From assembly GCF_038002605.1 (NCBI RefSeq), contig NZ_JBBOCT010000001.1, forward strand, positions 4,836,001 to 4,900,000: a stretch of DNA of 64,000 nt, read 5' to 3'. The stretch is from Bacillus sp. FSL K6-3431. GTDB taxonomy: Bacteria; Bacillota; Bacilli; Bacillales; Bacillaceae_C. Each line of letters opens with the position of its first letter. Position 1 is the first letter of the stretch. The notes beneath the pieces are model-generated. The model did no database searches. It had not been told where the DNA came from and saw only the letters and a list, made by a program, of their open reading frames with translations. Of this stretch, positions 11,285 through 20,410 are shown piece by piece. The translations under genes were made by a program, and so were the position numbers.

Positions 11285-12559
11285 TTGAAAAAATTACTAT
11301 ATGTATTGTTAGCTAGTCTATTATTGCTAGCTGCGTGCTCCTCAGGCTCTGAGAAAGAAGGATCTGAAAGCAAAGATGATAATGAACTCACTGTATGGGC
11401 ATGGGATCCAAACTTTAATATTGCAGCGTTAAAGCTTGCTGAAGAGGCATATGGCAATGATGATGTAAAACTAAAAATTATCGAAAATGCACAAGACGAT
11501 ATCGTTCAAAAGCTAAACACAAGTCTTAGTTCTGGTACAACAAAAGGCTTACCAAACATAGTATTGATCGAGGATTATCGTGCACAAAGCTTTTTACAAG
11601 CATTTCCGGATTCTTTTTATGAGCTAACAGATCACTTTAATAATGAGGATTTTGCTGAATATAAGCTTGCACCGACTAGTATGGATGGTAAAAACTATGG
11701 ATTACCTTTTGATACAGGTGTAACTGGATTGTTCGTTCGAACTGATTATTTGGAAGAAGCGGGGTACACGGTTGAGGATTTGCAAGGAATCGATTGGAAT
11801 GAATATATCGAAATTGGTAAGGTAGTCAAGGAAAAGACAGGAAAGCATATGATTTCAATTGATCCTAATGACTTAGGTGAAATACGATCAATGACTCAAA
11901 CTGCCGGAACTTGGTATACAAAAGAAGATGGAGTAACTCCAAATATTGAAGGTAACGAAGCTCTGAAATCAGCTTTTGAAATATACAAAAAGATGATTGA
12001 TGCAGATATTGTTAAGCCACACTCTGATTGGAACCAATATCTTGCTAATTTTAACGGTGGAGAAGTTGCATCAGTTGTTACAGGAAACTGGATCACTCCT
12101 TCTATTAAAGCAGAAGAATCTCAAGCGGGTAAATGGGCGGTTGTACCAATACCACGATTGCCAATAGAGAGTTCAATAAATGCCTCTAACTTAGGAGGAA
12201 GCTCATGGTATGTTTTAAATGTTCCAGGCAAGGAAAAAGCTGCAGAGTTCCTTGGAAAAACATTTGGGGAAAATGAAGAGCTTTATGAGAAGTTAATAAC
12301 AGAAGTTGGTGCTCTTGGTACTTATACTCCAGTCTCTGATAGTGCAGCGTACAATGAGAAAGATCCATTCTTTAGCGACCAAGCTCTTTCAGGCGATTTT
12401 GCCAAGTGGATGGAGGACATTATCGGTATTAATTACGGCATGCATACGTATGCGATTAATGACATCTTAGTCGTAGAAATGCAGAATTATTTATCTGGAA
12501 AAGATATTGACGATGTATTGAAAGATGCCCAAAAACAAGCAGAATCGCAGATTAAATAA
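11285..12559 (+). CDS. Sugar ABC transporter substrate-binding lipoprotein
   Basis: Extracellular solute-binding protein of family 1 (MalE/UgpB type), 424 residues. The N-terminus is a lipoprotein signal (MKKLLYVLLASLLLLAACSS) with the lipidated Cys in LAAC, so it is anchored outside the membrane. The start is TTG, 7 nt after GGGAGG. The next two genes encode its permeases. No ATPase gene is nearby, so the system probably borrows a shared MsmX-type ATPase. The substrate is not predictable. Confidence 0.88.
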   Translation: MKKLLYVLLASLLLLAACSSGSEKEGSESKDDNELTVWAWDPNFNIAALKLAEEAYGNDDVKLKIIENAQDDIVQKLNTSLSSGTTKGLPNIVLIEDYRAQSFLQAFPDSFYELTDHFNNEDFAEYKLAPTSMDGKNYGLPFDTGVTGLFVRTDYLEEAGYTVEDLQGIDWNEYIEIGKVVKEKTGKHMISIDPNDLGEIRSMTQTAGTWYTKEDGVTPNIEGNEALKSAFEIYKKMIDADIVKPHSDWNQYLANFNGGEVASVVTGNWITPSIKAEESQAGKWAVVPIPRLPIESSINASNLGGSSWYVLNVPGKEKAAEFLGKTFGENEELYEKLITEVGALGTYTPVSDSAAYNEKDPFFSDQALSGDFAKWMEDIIGINYGMHTYAINDILVVEMQNYLSGKDIDDVLKDAQKQAESQIK

Positions 12560-12571
12560 GGATAGGAAAAT

Positions 12572-12633
12572 AACCTTGAGCAATTGTCTGCTGCATCACT
12601 GCTAAGTAGTAGATAATTGATCAAGGTTTTATT
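12572..12633 (+). terminator. Partial terminator/processing hairpin between binding protein and permeases
   Basis: The arms AACCTTGAGCAATT (12572-12585) and AATTGATCAAGGTT (12615-12628) pair with one mismatch, and a T-rich tract follows. In such operons this element lets the binding protein be made in excess over the permeases; that role is inferred. Confidence 0.65.
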
Positions 12634-12708
12634 TACAGAAAAGTTACTTCCGAGTTTCAACAGGATCGGTGGGCGCCTTGCGCTTTTCTAAATAAGGAGT
12701 TGATTTAC

Positions 12709-13584
12709 GTGAGTACGAGAATGAAAAATAATGCCATTGGCTGGTCATTTATCATAGTGGCGGTATTCATGATTTGTGCGTTTTATTTTTACCCTATGAT
12801 TCAAGCATTGATCTTATCTTTTAAATCTGGTACAGGTACGAACTTACAGTTTGTAGGACTAGATAATTATAAGCGACTGTTTTCTGATGCTACTTTTCTA
12901 GCAGCAGTAAAAAATACCTTCATTTATTTAATTGTTCAAGTACCAATCATGATTATATTAGGATTATTTATATCTGTGCTATTGAATGATAAAACGCTGA
13001 AATTAAAAGGTGTTTTCAGAACCTTGATTTTTTTACCTTGTGTTACTTCTCTTGTAGCTTATTCTGTTATATTTAAATATTTATTTGCAGTTGATGGTTT
13101 AGTAAATACATTATTAGTAAAGTTTCATCTTGTACCACAAGCAATCAATTGGTTGACAGATCCTTTTTGGGCAAAAATAACGATCATCATTGCCATTACT
13201 TGGCGTTGGACAGGTTATAATATGATATTTTATTTATCCGCACTACAGAATGTAGACAATTCCATTTACGAAGCAGCAAAAATTGATGGTGCTAATGGTT
13301 TACAACAATTCTTTAGAATAACGATCCCGATGTTGAAGCCAATTATATTATTTACTTCCATCACATCGACCATTGGGACACTCCAGATTTTTGATGAGAT
13401 TATGAATATTACAAAAGGCGGTCCTGGTAATGCCACGTCCTCCATATCTCAATATATTTACAATCTTTCTTTTAAGTACACACCGGATTTTGGTTACGCA
13501 GCGACTGTATCTTATGTAATCGTATTCTTCATTGTAATTTTAGCAATTCTACAATTTAAAGTGGCAGGTGATCGAAATGACTAA
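12709..13584 (+). CDS. Sugar ABC transporter permease (MalF/UgpA type)
   Basis: Inner-membrane permease of a carbohydrate ABC importer, 291 residues from the GTG at 12709, which lies 9 nt after AAGGAG. The TTG at 12700 touches the Shine-Dalgarno sequence and is unlikely. There are about six hydrophobic spans. The EAA loop YEAAKIDGANGLQQFFRITIP, which docks to the ATPase, is clear. It overlaps the next permease gene. Confidence 0.88.
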   Translation: MSTRMKNNAIGWSFIIVAVFMICAFYFYPMIQALILSFKSGTGTNLQFVGLDNYKRLFSDATFLAAVKNTFIYLIVQVPIMIILGLFISVLLNDKTLKLKGVFRTLIFLPCVTSLVAYSVIFKYLFAVDGLVNTLLVKFHLVPQAINWLTDPFWAKITIIIAITWRWTGYNMIFYLSALQNVDNSIYEAAKIDGANGLQQFFRITIPMLKPIILFTSITSTIGTLQIFDEIMNITKGGPGNATSSISQYIYNLSFKYTPDFGYAATVSYVIVFFIVILAILQFKVAGDRND

Positions 13585-14401
13585 TGTAAAACGGATATTT
13601 GTATATATATTCCTGGTCATTGCATCAGTTGTTTCCATTTTTCCGTTTATATGGATGATTGTGAGTGCAACGAACAAATCAGTTGATGTAACACAAGGGA
13701 GATTATTACCAGGTAGCCATTTTATAAAAAATTTAACGAATCTCCTTGAAACAGTTGATATCGTACCGGCATTATTGAATTCAGCAAAAATATCGATTAC
13801 AACAACGGTTTTAGCGCTTCTAATCGCATCCATGGCAGGATATGGATTTGAAATTTATAAAAGCAAAGCTAAAGATATGGTATTTAATATACTGCTGCTA
13901 TCGATGATGATTCCATTTGCAGCATTGATGGTTCCTTTATATCGGATGTTCGGGTCCATTTCACAAACGATGCCAGCGATTGGTATTGACACATTGACAT
14001 CAGTAGTGTTACCGACGATGACTACTGCATTTCTTATCTTCTTCTTTAGACAAAGCACAAAAATGTTTCCAAGAGAGATGATTGAAGCGGGGCGAATCGA
14101 TGGCTTGAGTGAAATAGGAATCTTTCTACGTATCTTTATGCCGACGATGAAAACAACATATGCCGCGGCGGCAATTATTACATTTATGTCGAGTTGGAAT
14201 AATTATTTATGGCCATTAGTAGTCTTGCAGTCACCAGAAAATCAAACAATACCATTACTCATATCTAATCTAGGGTCAGGTTATTCACCAGATTTTGGTG
14301 TGATTATGATGGCGATCGTTATAGCGACATTGCCGACAGCACTTGTATTCTTCCTGATGCAAAGACATTTTGTAGCTGGAATGATGGGGTCTGTAAAATA
14401 A
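13577..14401 (+). CDS. Sugar ABC transporter permease (MalG/UgpE type)
   Basis: Second permease of the importer, 274 residues from the ATG at 13577 (a GTG at 13568 is less well placed relative to AGGTG). Six hydrophobic spans; the EAA loop reads MIEAGRIDGLSEIGIFLRIFMP. It overlaps the end of the previous permease by 8 bp, so the two are co-translated. Confidence 0.88.
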   Translation: MTNVKRIFVYIFLVIASVVSIFPFIWMIVSATNKSVDVTQGRLLPGSHFIKNLTNLLETVDIVPALLNSAKISITTTVLALLIASMAGYGFEIYKSKAKDMVFNILLLSMMIPFAALMVPLYRMFGSISQTMPAIGIDTLTSVVLPTMTTAFLIFFFRQSTKMFPREMIEAGRIDGLSEIGIFLRIFMPTMKTTYAAAAIITFMSSWNNYLWPLVVLQSPENQTIPLLISNLGSGYSPDFGVIMMAIVIATLPTALVFFLMQRHFVAGMMGSVK

Positions 14402-14413
14402 ATTAATAAAAAG

Positions 14414-14443
14414 TCAGGAGCCGAATTTGGCTGCTGATTTTTT
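14414..14443 (+). terminator. Terminator of the sugar transporter operon
   Basis: Hairpin TCAG-G-AGCC / GGCT-G-CTGA with one internal mismatch and a T run, between two convergent genes. Confidence 0.75.
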
Positions 14444-14475
14444 CTACCTGAATGTTACTGCTAAACTTCTTGATA

Positions 14476-15264
14476 TTATTTATTCGAATAATATTCAATT
14501 GTTTTTTTATCGAGTGGTTCATTATCGGAAAATAAGTCAGGTAGATCATATAGCATATCCATTAAGACATCGTTAAGTTTCCTCGCATTACATACTCTTG
14601 TTTCAGCATCACCGAATGTACCAATCGACATTGCTCCACGGTTTAATAAGATGTCATCCACCTTCCAAAAATGTTCGGACCAAGATAAGCCGCTATGTCG
14701 GCGTGAAGGTACATTCACTATTGTACCGTCTGGCAAAACAGATTGTAGTTGCTCGAAGCTATCCGTCATTCGTCCTGGTATATCTGCCCATTCTTCAATC
14801 CCATGGATATACGTATTTCTTTTTAAATCGACACCAACTAGCATGATTTGCGCATTCCGATCAAGTAACTTGCCCCAAGCAGAACCGCGAGCACATGGTG
14901 TGTCGCACTTTTCGTCACCAGATGTAAAAGCAATAGCATCCTCACCAATAGCTGCCACGGAGTGCGTCGGATGAGCAGATCGAACAACATGATCTCTTTT
15001 CCGAAACAGTTCTGTTAATATACCAACACATGTCGAAGAATCTTGCACAGAAAAAGTTGGATTGTCAGCATTGATCGAATCCCATGTATGTGTCGGAAGG
15101 ACAAGTAATCCATCTTCCATATGTTTTTCGAGTGCATCTAGAACAGTATCAGCTCTGCCGGCTACGTCTCCAATACTTTTGTATGAAGAGTGTACAAGTA
15201 ATGTTCCCTTTTTATCAATGGATAGATTGGTTAAATCATCAAGTAAACTATTTTTTGTATGCAT
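14476..15264 (-). CDS. AAC(3)-family N-acetyltransferase (YokD-like)
   Basis: Acetyl-CoA-dependent acetyltransferase of the antibiotic NAT family, 262 residues. Conserved stretches are LLVHSSYKSIG, LLVLPTHTW, VVRSAHPTHSVAA and ARGSAWGKLL, with the HPTHS motif in the acetyl-CoA/aminoglycoside site. Chromosomal Bacillus members such as YokD often do not confer strong aminoglycoside resistance, so the natural substrate is open. Monocistronic; it starts after AAAGGAAC. Confidence 0.85.
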   Translation of the reverse strand: MHTKNSLLDDLTNLSIDKKGTLLVHSSYKSIGDVAGRADTVLDALEKHMEDGLLVLPTHTWDSINADNPTFSVQDSSTCVGILTELFRKRDHVVRSAHPTHSVAAIGEDAIAFTSGDEKCDTPCARGSAWGKLLDRNAQIMLVGVDLKRNTYIHGIEEWADIPGRMTDSFEQLQSVLPDGTIVNVPSRRHSGLSWSEHFWKVDDILLNRGAMSIGTFGDAETRVCNARKLNDVLMDMLYDLPDLFSDNEPLDKKTIEYYSNK

Positions 15265-15348
15265 GAAACGTTCCTTTCTTCTGTCTAAACAGTAAATATT
15301 TTTCTGACCTATTCATTGTAGCCCAAAAATTCAGAAACTGACAGAGAA

Positions 15349-15942
15349 TTAAGTGATATCAGTCTTTTTGAACCGAGACAATACAGTACAATAGGAAATA
15401 ACCGTTATTAACAACGAGACAAGGTAGATTAGCCAATGATTTATTAATGAAAAGAATTCACTCATTTTATCTGGTAAATTGAGAGAGAGAGTAAAGGTAA
15501 TACAGAAAATGAATAAAGGGAATGTAGCCGTTTTCCAAAAATGATTGATTAAAAAGAATAATGAAGCGAACATGATTGTAAGAGCAAAAGTGATCAACCA
15601 TATTTTTAAACTGAAAAAGCTAAAGTCTCTATCAAATAATAGGATCAATATAGTCATAGTAATAGAAGCTATGATAAACCATGGGATGACTATGACATAT
15701 TTTACGGTAATATATTCCTTTCTCGTCACAGGCAAGCTAATAATAAGCGTCGGAATCTTATCTTTAGTTTGCTTATTAAATGTTTCAAACGAAAGCCCGA
15801 GCGTGATGAGGGAGATTCCTACGTAAAAAATGCTCGTGCTAAAAATAGTAGATATAAATGCAATGACGAACACTGCCGGAATAAGCGTTACAAATGCAAA
15901 CAGTTTGATGCTTTTCATATCAGCTTTCATTAGATTGATCAT
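15349..15942 (-). CDS. ABC-2 type membrane protein of a YtrA-controlled exporter
   Basis: A 197-residue protein with about six hydrophobic spans and the charged motif LIISLPVTRKEYITVKYV, seen in ABC-2 membrane proteins of Bacillus antibiotic-response exporters. It is the last gene of a four-gene operon and starts 12 bp after its paralogue. Confidence 0.75.
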   Translation of the reverse strand: MINLMKADMKSIKLFAFVTLIPAVFVIAFISTIFSTSIFYVGISLITLGLSFETFNKQTKDKIPTLIISLPVTRKEYITVKYVIVIPWFIIASITMTILILLFDRDFSFFSLKIWLITFALTIMFASLFFLINHFWKTATFPLFIFCITFTLSLNLPDKMSEFFSLINHWLIYLVSLLITVISYCTVLSRFKKTDIT

Positions 15943-15954
15943 GATGGCCCTCCT

Positions 15955-16584
15955 TTACAAATCTTTTTTCTCAAAGACTCTGACAGATCCAATATAAGAA
16001 AGTGTTACTACTAAAATACTTATGATAATAATAATTAACTTCGATATAGTAAGACTGTTTTCGAGCCCATCAAAAAATGCAGATAGGTAACCTATACTAA
16101 AAAAACCACTCATTGTGATTATAACGGTGATAAGCGCAGCAATTTGATAACCATACGCAAAATAGAGCGGATAAAAAATGGAAATAGCAATATATAAGGC
16201 AGCAAAAGAAAGTAAGATACTTTGCCAACTTGGTAGGCCTAAATCTGCAGAAGTGGAGATCTCTATGATCAGATAAATGAATCCAAAAAATAGAAAACTA
16301 ATCCCCCACCATACGAGAGCAGCTAAGTACTTTGCTTGCACGATATTTTTTCTAGTAACAGGGAGGCTCGTGACCAATCTTTTCTGTAATAAATCTATAG
16401 ATACGACGCCAAAATTGGAATAGACAGATAGCCAGATCGCAGCGTATGTCGCTGCTATTAAGAAAAAGTTGCCAATGCCGACAACAAAACTAAGGCTTAT
16501 AAACATCATGAATGTAATGAAAATTGGAAAAAAGTAGCCCATACGCTTTTGTGTATATAGATCTTTGAGGATCAACTGCTTCAT
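15955..16584 (-). CDS. ABC-2 type membrane protein, paralogue of the next gene
   Basis: A 209-residue integral membrane protein with a cytoplasmic motif KRLVTSLPVTRKNIVQAKYL that closely parallels SLPVTRKEYITVKYV in the downstream gene, so the two probably form a heterodimeric channel. It overlaps the ATPase gene by 4 bp. Confidence 0.75.
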   Translation of the reverse strand: MKQLILKDLYTQKRMGYFFPIFITFMMFISLSFVVGIGNFFLIAATYAAIWLSVYSNFGVVSIDLLQKRLVTSLPVTRKNIVQAKYLAALVWWGISFLFFGFIYLIIEISTSADLGLPSWQSILLSFAALYIAISIFYPLYFAYGYQIAALITVIITMSGFFSIGYLSAFFDGLENSLTISKLIIIIISILVVTLSYIGSVRVFEKKDL

Positions 16585-17444
16585 AAGGACCTTCCTTTCA
16601 CTGTGTAATACATGATGTCTTCCAAGGTAGGTTGTAGCAACACTAGATTTTCCATTAGCTCAACATCAACTTTTTTAAAATCCTTCATGAGTGCCTCAAA
16701 GCCAATATCTGTTTGTTTCATCCCGACAATGTTTAATGTGTTAATGCGATCGACTAACTCTCGTGGTCCTCTCATAAGCTTGTAATCTTCTAAAATCGCA
16801 TCTGTTTCCTTGCTAAAGATCAATTCCCCAGCGTGAATAAACGTAATATAATCTGCAATTTGCTCTAAGTCCGTTGTAATATGTGTGGAAAAGAAAACTG
16901 ATTTATTTTCATCTTGGATAATATCTTGTAAAATATCGAGTAATTCCCTACGGAAAACAGGATCAAGACCTGATGTCGGTTCATCTAAAATAATTAAATC
17001 TGGATGATGTGATAGGGCAATTGCAATCGCGAATTTCATTTTCATCCCTTTGGATAAATGCTTTACTTTCTTTTTCAGCGGTAAATTGAATTTTTCAATA
17101 TAATCATAAAAAGCTTGCTCATCCCAATCGCGATAAAACGGAGCAATAATGCGCTTATTTTTTTCTAATGTAAGATCTTCATAAAAATAACTTTCGTCAT
17201 AAACAAAGCCAATTCTTTGCTTCATTTCTTTAGTGTTTTCAGCGTGTGTCATGCCAAATAAATTAATTTCTCCAGTGTTAATCTTCATTAAATCCATCAA
17301 ACAGCGAATGAGCGTACTTTTCCCAGCCCCGTTTGGTCCAATTAAACCCATGATATACCCTTTTTTTAAAGCGAATGAGATATTTTTTAGTTGAAAGTCT
17401 TTTAATGTCTTCGAGATCCTTTTTACTTCGATGATATTTTCCAA
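16581..17444 (-). CDS. ABC transporter ATP-binding protein (YtrB-like)
   Basis: ATPase of the exporter, with Walker A GPNGAGKST, signature LSKGMKMK, Walker B LIILDEPTSGLDP and the H-loop FFSTHI. I prefer the TTG at 17444, 9 nt downstream of GAGGAG; the GTG at 17453 abuts the ribosome binding site and overlaps the gntR stop codon. This gives 287 residues. Operon partners are the GntR repressor and two membrane proteins. Confidence 0.88.
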   Translation of the reverse strand: MENIIEVKRISKTLKDFQLKNISFALKKGYIMGLIGPNGAGKSTLIRCLMDLMKINTGEINLFGMTHAENTKEMKQRIGFVYDESYFYEDLTLEKNKRIIAPFYRDWDEQAFYDYIEKFNLPLKKKVKHLSKGMKMKFAIAIALSHHPDLIILDEPTSGLDPVFRRELLDILQDIIQDENKSVFFSTHITTDLEQIADYITFIHAGELIFSKETDAILEDYKLMRGPRELVDRINTLNIVGMKQTDIGFEALMKDFKKVDVELMENLVLLQPTLEDIMYYTVKGRSL

Positions 17445-17449
17445 ACCAA

Positions 17450-17821
17450 TCACTCCTCGTACAGTAAAGTTACCATTTGCACTAATTCTTCTAAGCTGAC
17501 GTTGTATGCTTTGCTATCTTGAATGACTTCGCTTAGCTTATCTTCCATCATTTTCATTTGTTTTTCTTTTAATAACTCGTGATTTTGAGTGGCGACGAAC
17601 GAGCCTTTTCCAGGAAAGGTTTCGATAAACCCTTCACTTTCCAATTCGTCATATGCTCTTTTCGTTGTGATTACGCTGATCTGTAAATCTTTTGCAAGCT
17701 TCCTAATAGAAGGAAGGGCTGACTTTTCAACGAGTTCCCCCCGTAAAATTTGTTCTTTTAGCTGATCTTTAATTTGGATGTAAATCGGCTGGCCATTATT
17801 GTTGGAAATGATGACATTCAT
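17450..17821 (-). CDS. GntR-family repressor, YtrA subfamily
   Basis: A 123-residue repressor whose N-terminal winged helix (YIQIKDQLKEQILRGELVEKSALPSIRKLAKDL, then TKRAYDELESEGFIETFPGKGSFVA) fills most of the protein, with only a short dimerising tail, as in YtrA. It is first in the operon with an ABC ATPase and two permeases, and in the ytr family it represses that operon. Start ATG at 17821 after AGGTG. Confidence 0.88.
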   Translation of the reverse strand: MNVIISNNNGQPIYIQIKDQLKEQILRGELVEKSALPSIRKLAKDLQISVITTKRAYDELESEGFIETFPGKGSFVATQNHELLKEKQMKMMEDKLSEVIQDSKAYNVSLEELVQMVTLLYEE

Positions 17822-17861
17822 CTGAACACCTACAATATTTTTTATTTATAGAATGAGAAAA

Positions 17862-18032
17862 TTAATTCTTTGTTTCTTTAAAACAATCTTTACAAATAAT
17901 TTCACTTTTCTTTTGCAAAAACGCTTTAATTTCTACCATTACTTTGTGTTTTGGATAATTTAATTTAGCGTATACTTCTTCACTTTCTTGTATTTCTCTT
18001 TCGCATCGTGAACAGATTGCTTTTTTAAACAT
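17862..18032 (-). CDS. Small zinc-ribbon-like protein
   Basis: A 56-residue protein starting MFKKAICSRCEREI and ending IICKDCFKETKN: two CxxC pairs about 40 residues apart, able to bind zinc. This short protein recurs in Bacillaceae (from memory, sometimes annotated under a misleading iron-hydroxamate name); its role is unknown. The ribosome binding site is AGAGGGG, 8 nt before ATG. Confidence 0.7.
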   Translation of the reverse strand: MFKKAICSRCEREIQESEEVYAKLNYPKHKVMVEIKAFLQKKSEIICKDCFKETKN

Positions 18033-18173
18033 GAAAATTACCCCTCTTTATTTTTTATTTTACCAACTGTTAATATTCAATATATACAGTAATAACGGTA
18101 ATGTCAAACACAATATACGAATTTTTATTGACAATTTGTTATAGTTAAATCAAATCAATGATGAGGTGAGAAG

Positions 18174-19604
18174 ATGAAAATGGGTCTATATATTGATGGT
18201 GAATATAATAAAACGGATACAATGTATGAATTAATCAATCCGTATAACAACGAACTGATAGCAAAAGTATCGGAAGGAACAACGGAAGATATGAAAAAGG
18301 CTGTCGCTTCAGCTCATCAAGCTTTTCAAAAAATGAAACGGACATCCGCCTTAGAGCGCGCAAACATTTTATTCAATGCTGCACGCTTACTAAATGATAG
18401 AAAAGAAGAATTTGCGAAGCTTATTACAGTGGAAGCAGGAAAACCAATTACGGCATCAAGAGCAGAAGTAGAACGATCTGTACAAACATTACAATTTTCC
18501 GGAGAAGAAGCAAAACAAAGCCAAGGAGAGTATATTCCCCTTGGGGCAGCTACAGGCGGTACTGGAAGGGACGCTTATACTGTTTTTGAGCCGCTAGGAG
18601 TGGTTGGGGCAGTGACACCTTTTAATTTTCCATTAAACCTTACCGTTCATAAAGTAGGACCAGCAATTGCCGCGGGAAATACAATTGTTGTCAAACCAGC
18701 TGAGAAAACCCCATTATCCGCATTAAAACTGGCAGAGCTGTTCACGAAAGCCGGCTTGCCTGATGGGGCGTTAAATGTAATTCCAGGAGAAGGAAAGGCT
18801 ATAGTAAAAGTGCTACTGGAAGATGAGAGGGTGAAGAAGATTTCGTTCACGGGAAGTCCAGAGGTTGGTAAAGAGATAAAAAATCAAGCGGGACTGAAAA
18901 GAATGACTTTAGAGCTTGGAAGCAACTCAGCATTGTATGTAGATGCTTCTGTAAAAGATGAGCTTAAAAATATTGTGCAGAAATCTGTAAATGGAGCTTT
19001 TGCCTATAATGGACAAGTGTGTATCCATACACAAAGAATTTATGTTCATGAAGAAATAGCGGATGCATTTTTAGAGGAGTTTGTAAAAGGAACAGAAAAG
19101 CTTACTTTCGGTGATCCCCTTGATGAAAAAACGGTCATTACTGGAATGATTAATAAGAAATCGCGAGAGCGTGTGCTTGCATGGGTGAGAGAAGCAGTAG
19201 ATGGTGGTGCTGAGCTACTCACTGGAGGTGTGACACGGGAGACAGGTATATTGCCGACTGTTCTAACGAATGTCCACGCGTCTGCTAAGGTGGTATGTGA
19301 AGAAGTATTTGGTCCCGTTGTTGTGATTAATCGTGTGGCATCTCCGGAAAAGGCACTTGAGTTAATGAACGATAGTCAGTACGGATTAAATGCGGGGGTA
19401 TTTACGAACAATTTGAAGCAATCACTGTATTTTGCTCATGAACTAGAAGTCGGTCAAGTTTTAATCAATGATGTCCCTACGCTTCGATTTGATAATATGC
19501 CTTATGGTGGTGTGAAAGAGTCAGGCTATGGCCATGAAGGAGTAAAATATGCTATCAGAGAAATGACAAAGATGAAGCTAATTAGTTTAAACTATCAGTT
19601 TTGA
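18174..19604 (+). CDS. NAD(P)-dependent aldehyde dehydrogenase
   Basis: Aldehyde dehydrogenase superfamily enzyme, 476 residues. Visible motifs are PFNFPLNLTVHKVGPAIAAGN, KPAEKTPLSALKLAELF, ISFTGSPEVGKEI, the general base Glu247 in TLELGSNS and the nucleophile Cys283 in NGQVCIHTQR. Sequence type is near the lactaldehyde/glyceraldehyde-3-phosphate/sulfolactaldehyde dehydrogenases, but the substrate cannot be fixed. Ribosome binding site GAGGTGAG; a TTGACA lies at about 18127. Ends in a strong terminator. Confidence 0.85.
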   Translation: MKMGLYIDGEYNKTDTMYELINPYNNELIAKVSEGTTEDMKKAVASAHQAFQKMKRTSALERANILFNAARLLNDRKEEFAKLITVEAGKPITASRAEVERSVQTLQFSGEEAKQSQGEYIPLGAATGGTGRDAYTVFEPLGVVGAVTPFNFPLNLTVHKVGPAIAAGNTIVVKPAEKTPLSALKLAELFTKAGLPDGALNVIPGEGKAIVKVLLEDERVKKISFTGSPEVGKEIKNQAGLKRMTLELGSNSALYVDASVKDELKNIVQKSVNGAFAYNGQVCIHTQRIYVHEEIADAFLEEFVKGTEKLTFGDPLDEKTVITGMINKKSRERVLAWVREAVDGGAELLTGGVTRETGILPTVLTNVHASAKVVCEEVFGPVVVINRVASPEKALELMNDSQYGLNAGVFTNNLKQSLYFAHELEVGQVLINDVPTLRFDNMPYGGVKESGYGHEGVKYAIREMTKMKLISLNYQF

Positions 19605-19610
19605 TAAATG

Positions 19611-19652
19611 AAAGCGCCGAGCGTATTGGATACGCTTCAGGCGCTTTATCTT
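19611..19652 (+). terminator. Terminator of the aldehyde dehydrogenase gene
   Basis: Outer stem AAAGCGCC / GGCGCTTT and inner stem GCGTAT / ATACGC are followed by a T-rich stretch. It also lies at the 3' end of the leftward gene at 19657 and may serve both. Confidence 0.75.
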
Positions 19653-19656
19653 TGTC

Positions 19657-19800
19657 TTAATCATCATCAGATTTTCCTACACGAGCTTTGTCCACTCTTT
19701 TAGCATCATCAAAATTTAAGGCTCCACTAATGAAATAACAGAGAAATACGGCAATGGAACCCAATACAAAGACAAGACCGATCGTTATCCATAAATCCAT
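19657..19800 (-). CDS. Single-span membrane peptide, paralogue A
   Basis: A 47-residue protein starting MDLWITIGLVFVLGSIAVFLC and ending KVRVGK-like charged residues plus SDDD. One membrane span, then the motif GALNFDDAKRVD. It shares the pattern GL-x5-GS/T-x-AVFL-x2-FI-GALN-DDA with the gene at 19978. The ribosome binding site GGAGGG precedes ATG by about 7 nt. Function unknown; the size suggests an accessory subunit of a membrane complex. Confidence 0.6.
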   Translation of the reverse strand: MDLWITIGLVFVLGSIAVFLCYFISGALNFDDAKRVDKARVGKSDDD

Positions 19801-19933
19801 TTAAAATCCCTCCAGTTTCTAAAAAATGTATGCCAATCATGTAGTTAAGTAAAGAGGCATTAATTATTTTCCCTCTTTCACTAACAATAAACATAAAATT
19901 TAGAAAAGTCTAGAAGTAATTTTAAGATAATAA

Positions 19934-19970
19934 AAAATCTCTTGCAACATAGTTGTTAGCAAGAGATTTT
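19934..19970 (-). terminator. Terminator, leftward
   Basis: A perfect 12-bp stem AAAATCTCTTGC / GCAAGAGATTTT. Read leftward it is followed by TTTATTA. It ends the transcript of the small membrane gene at 19978. Confidence 0.8.
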
Positions 19971-19977
19971 ATTAAAT

Positions 19978-20127
19978 TTATTGAGCTTTTTGACTTAAAT
20001 CATTTTGTGGCAATTCGTCAATTGTGTGGGCGTCATCTGAGTTCAATGCGGATCCAATAAATAAGGTAAGAAAAACCGCTACAGTTCCCATGATAGCAAT
20101 TAAGCCTAATAGCACTCCTAGTTGCAT
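19978..20127 (-). CDS. Single-span membrane peptide, paralogue B
   Basis: A 49-residue protein starting MQLGVLLGLIAIMGTVAVFL, with one membrane span followed by GSALNSDDAHTIDE and a polar tail. It is a diverged copy of the protein encoded at 19657-19800. Strong ribosome binding site GGAGG, 8 nt before ATG. Function unknown. Confidence 0.62.
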   Translation of the reverse strand: MQLGVLLGLIAIMGTVAVFLTLFIGSALNSDDAHTIDELPQNDLSQKAQ

Positions 20128-20311
20128 GCAAATAACCTCCTCTTGTGTAAATGATCATATAAATCTATGTGAAAAAAGAAGAGAACTATCTTCTTTTATT
20201 TCAAAAAAAGATGTGAGACTTATCTTATATTTAGTATATATAAGATTTTACTGTTAATCAAAGAAACTTTGTATTATAATAGGGAAAGTGAAAAAAATGT
20301 GACTGAATTAT

Positions 20312-20384
20312 GGCTCCATAGCTCAGAGGATAGAGCGTCGGTTTCCTAAACCGTGCGTCGCAGGTTCGATTCCTGCTGGGGCCG
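20312..20384 (+). tRNA. tRNA-Arg (anticodon CCT)
   Basis: A 73-nt cloverleaf. The acceptor GGCTCCA pairs with TGGGGCC, the T-arm is GCAGG-TTCGATT-CCTGC, and the anticodon loop TTCCTAA gives CCT, which reads AGG. CCA is not encoded. The 3' half, from the anticodon loop on, is the prophage attachment core, and the intact gene is preserved at attL. Confidence 0.93.
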
Positions 20385-20410
20385 TTACCAAAAACCTATT
20401 GATAGCAGGG
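20341..20410 (+). repeat. attL: 70-bp direct repeat at the left prophage end
   Basis: The 70 bp from the tRNA anticodon loop (GTTTCCTAAACC) to GATAGCAGGG are repeated without change at 59301-59370. Upstream of the repeat the two copies differ completely. Downstream they remain similar because both run into an integrase 3' end. Confidence 0.93.
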
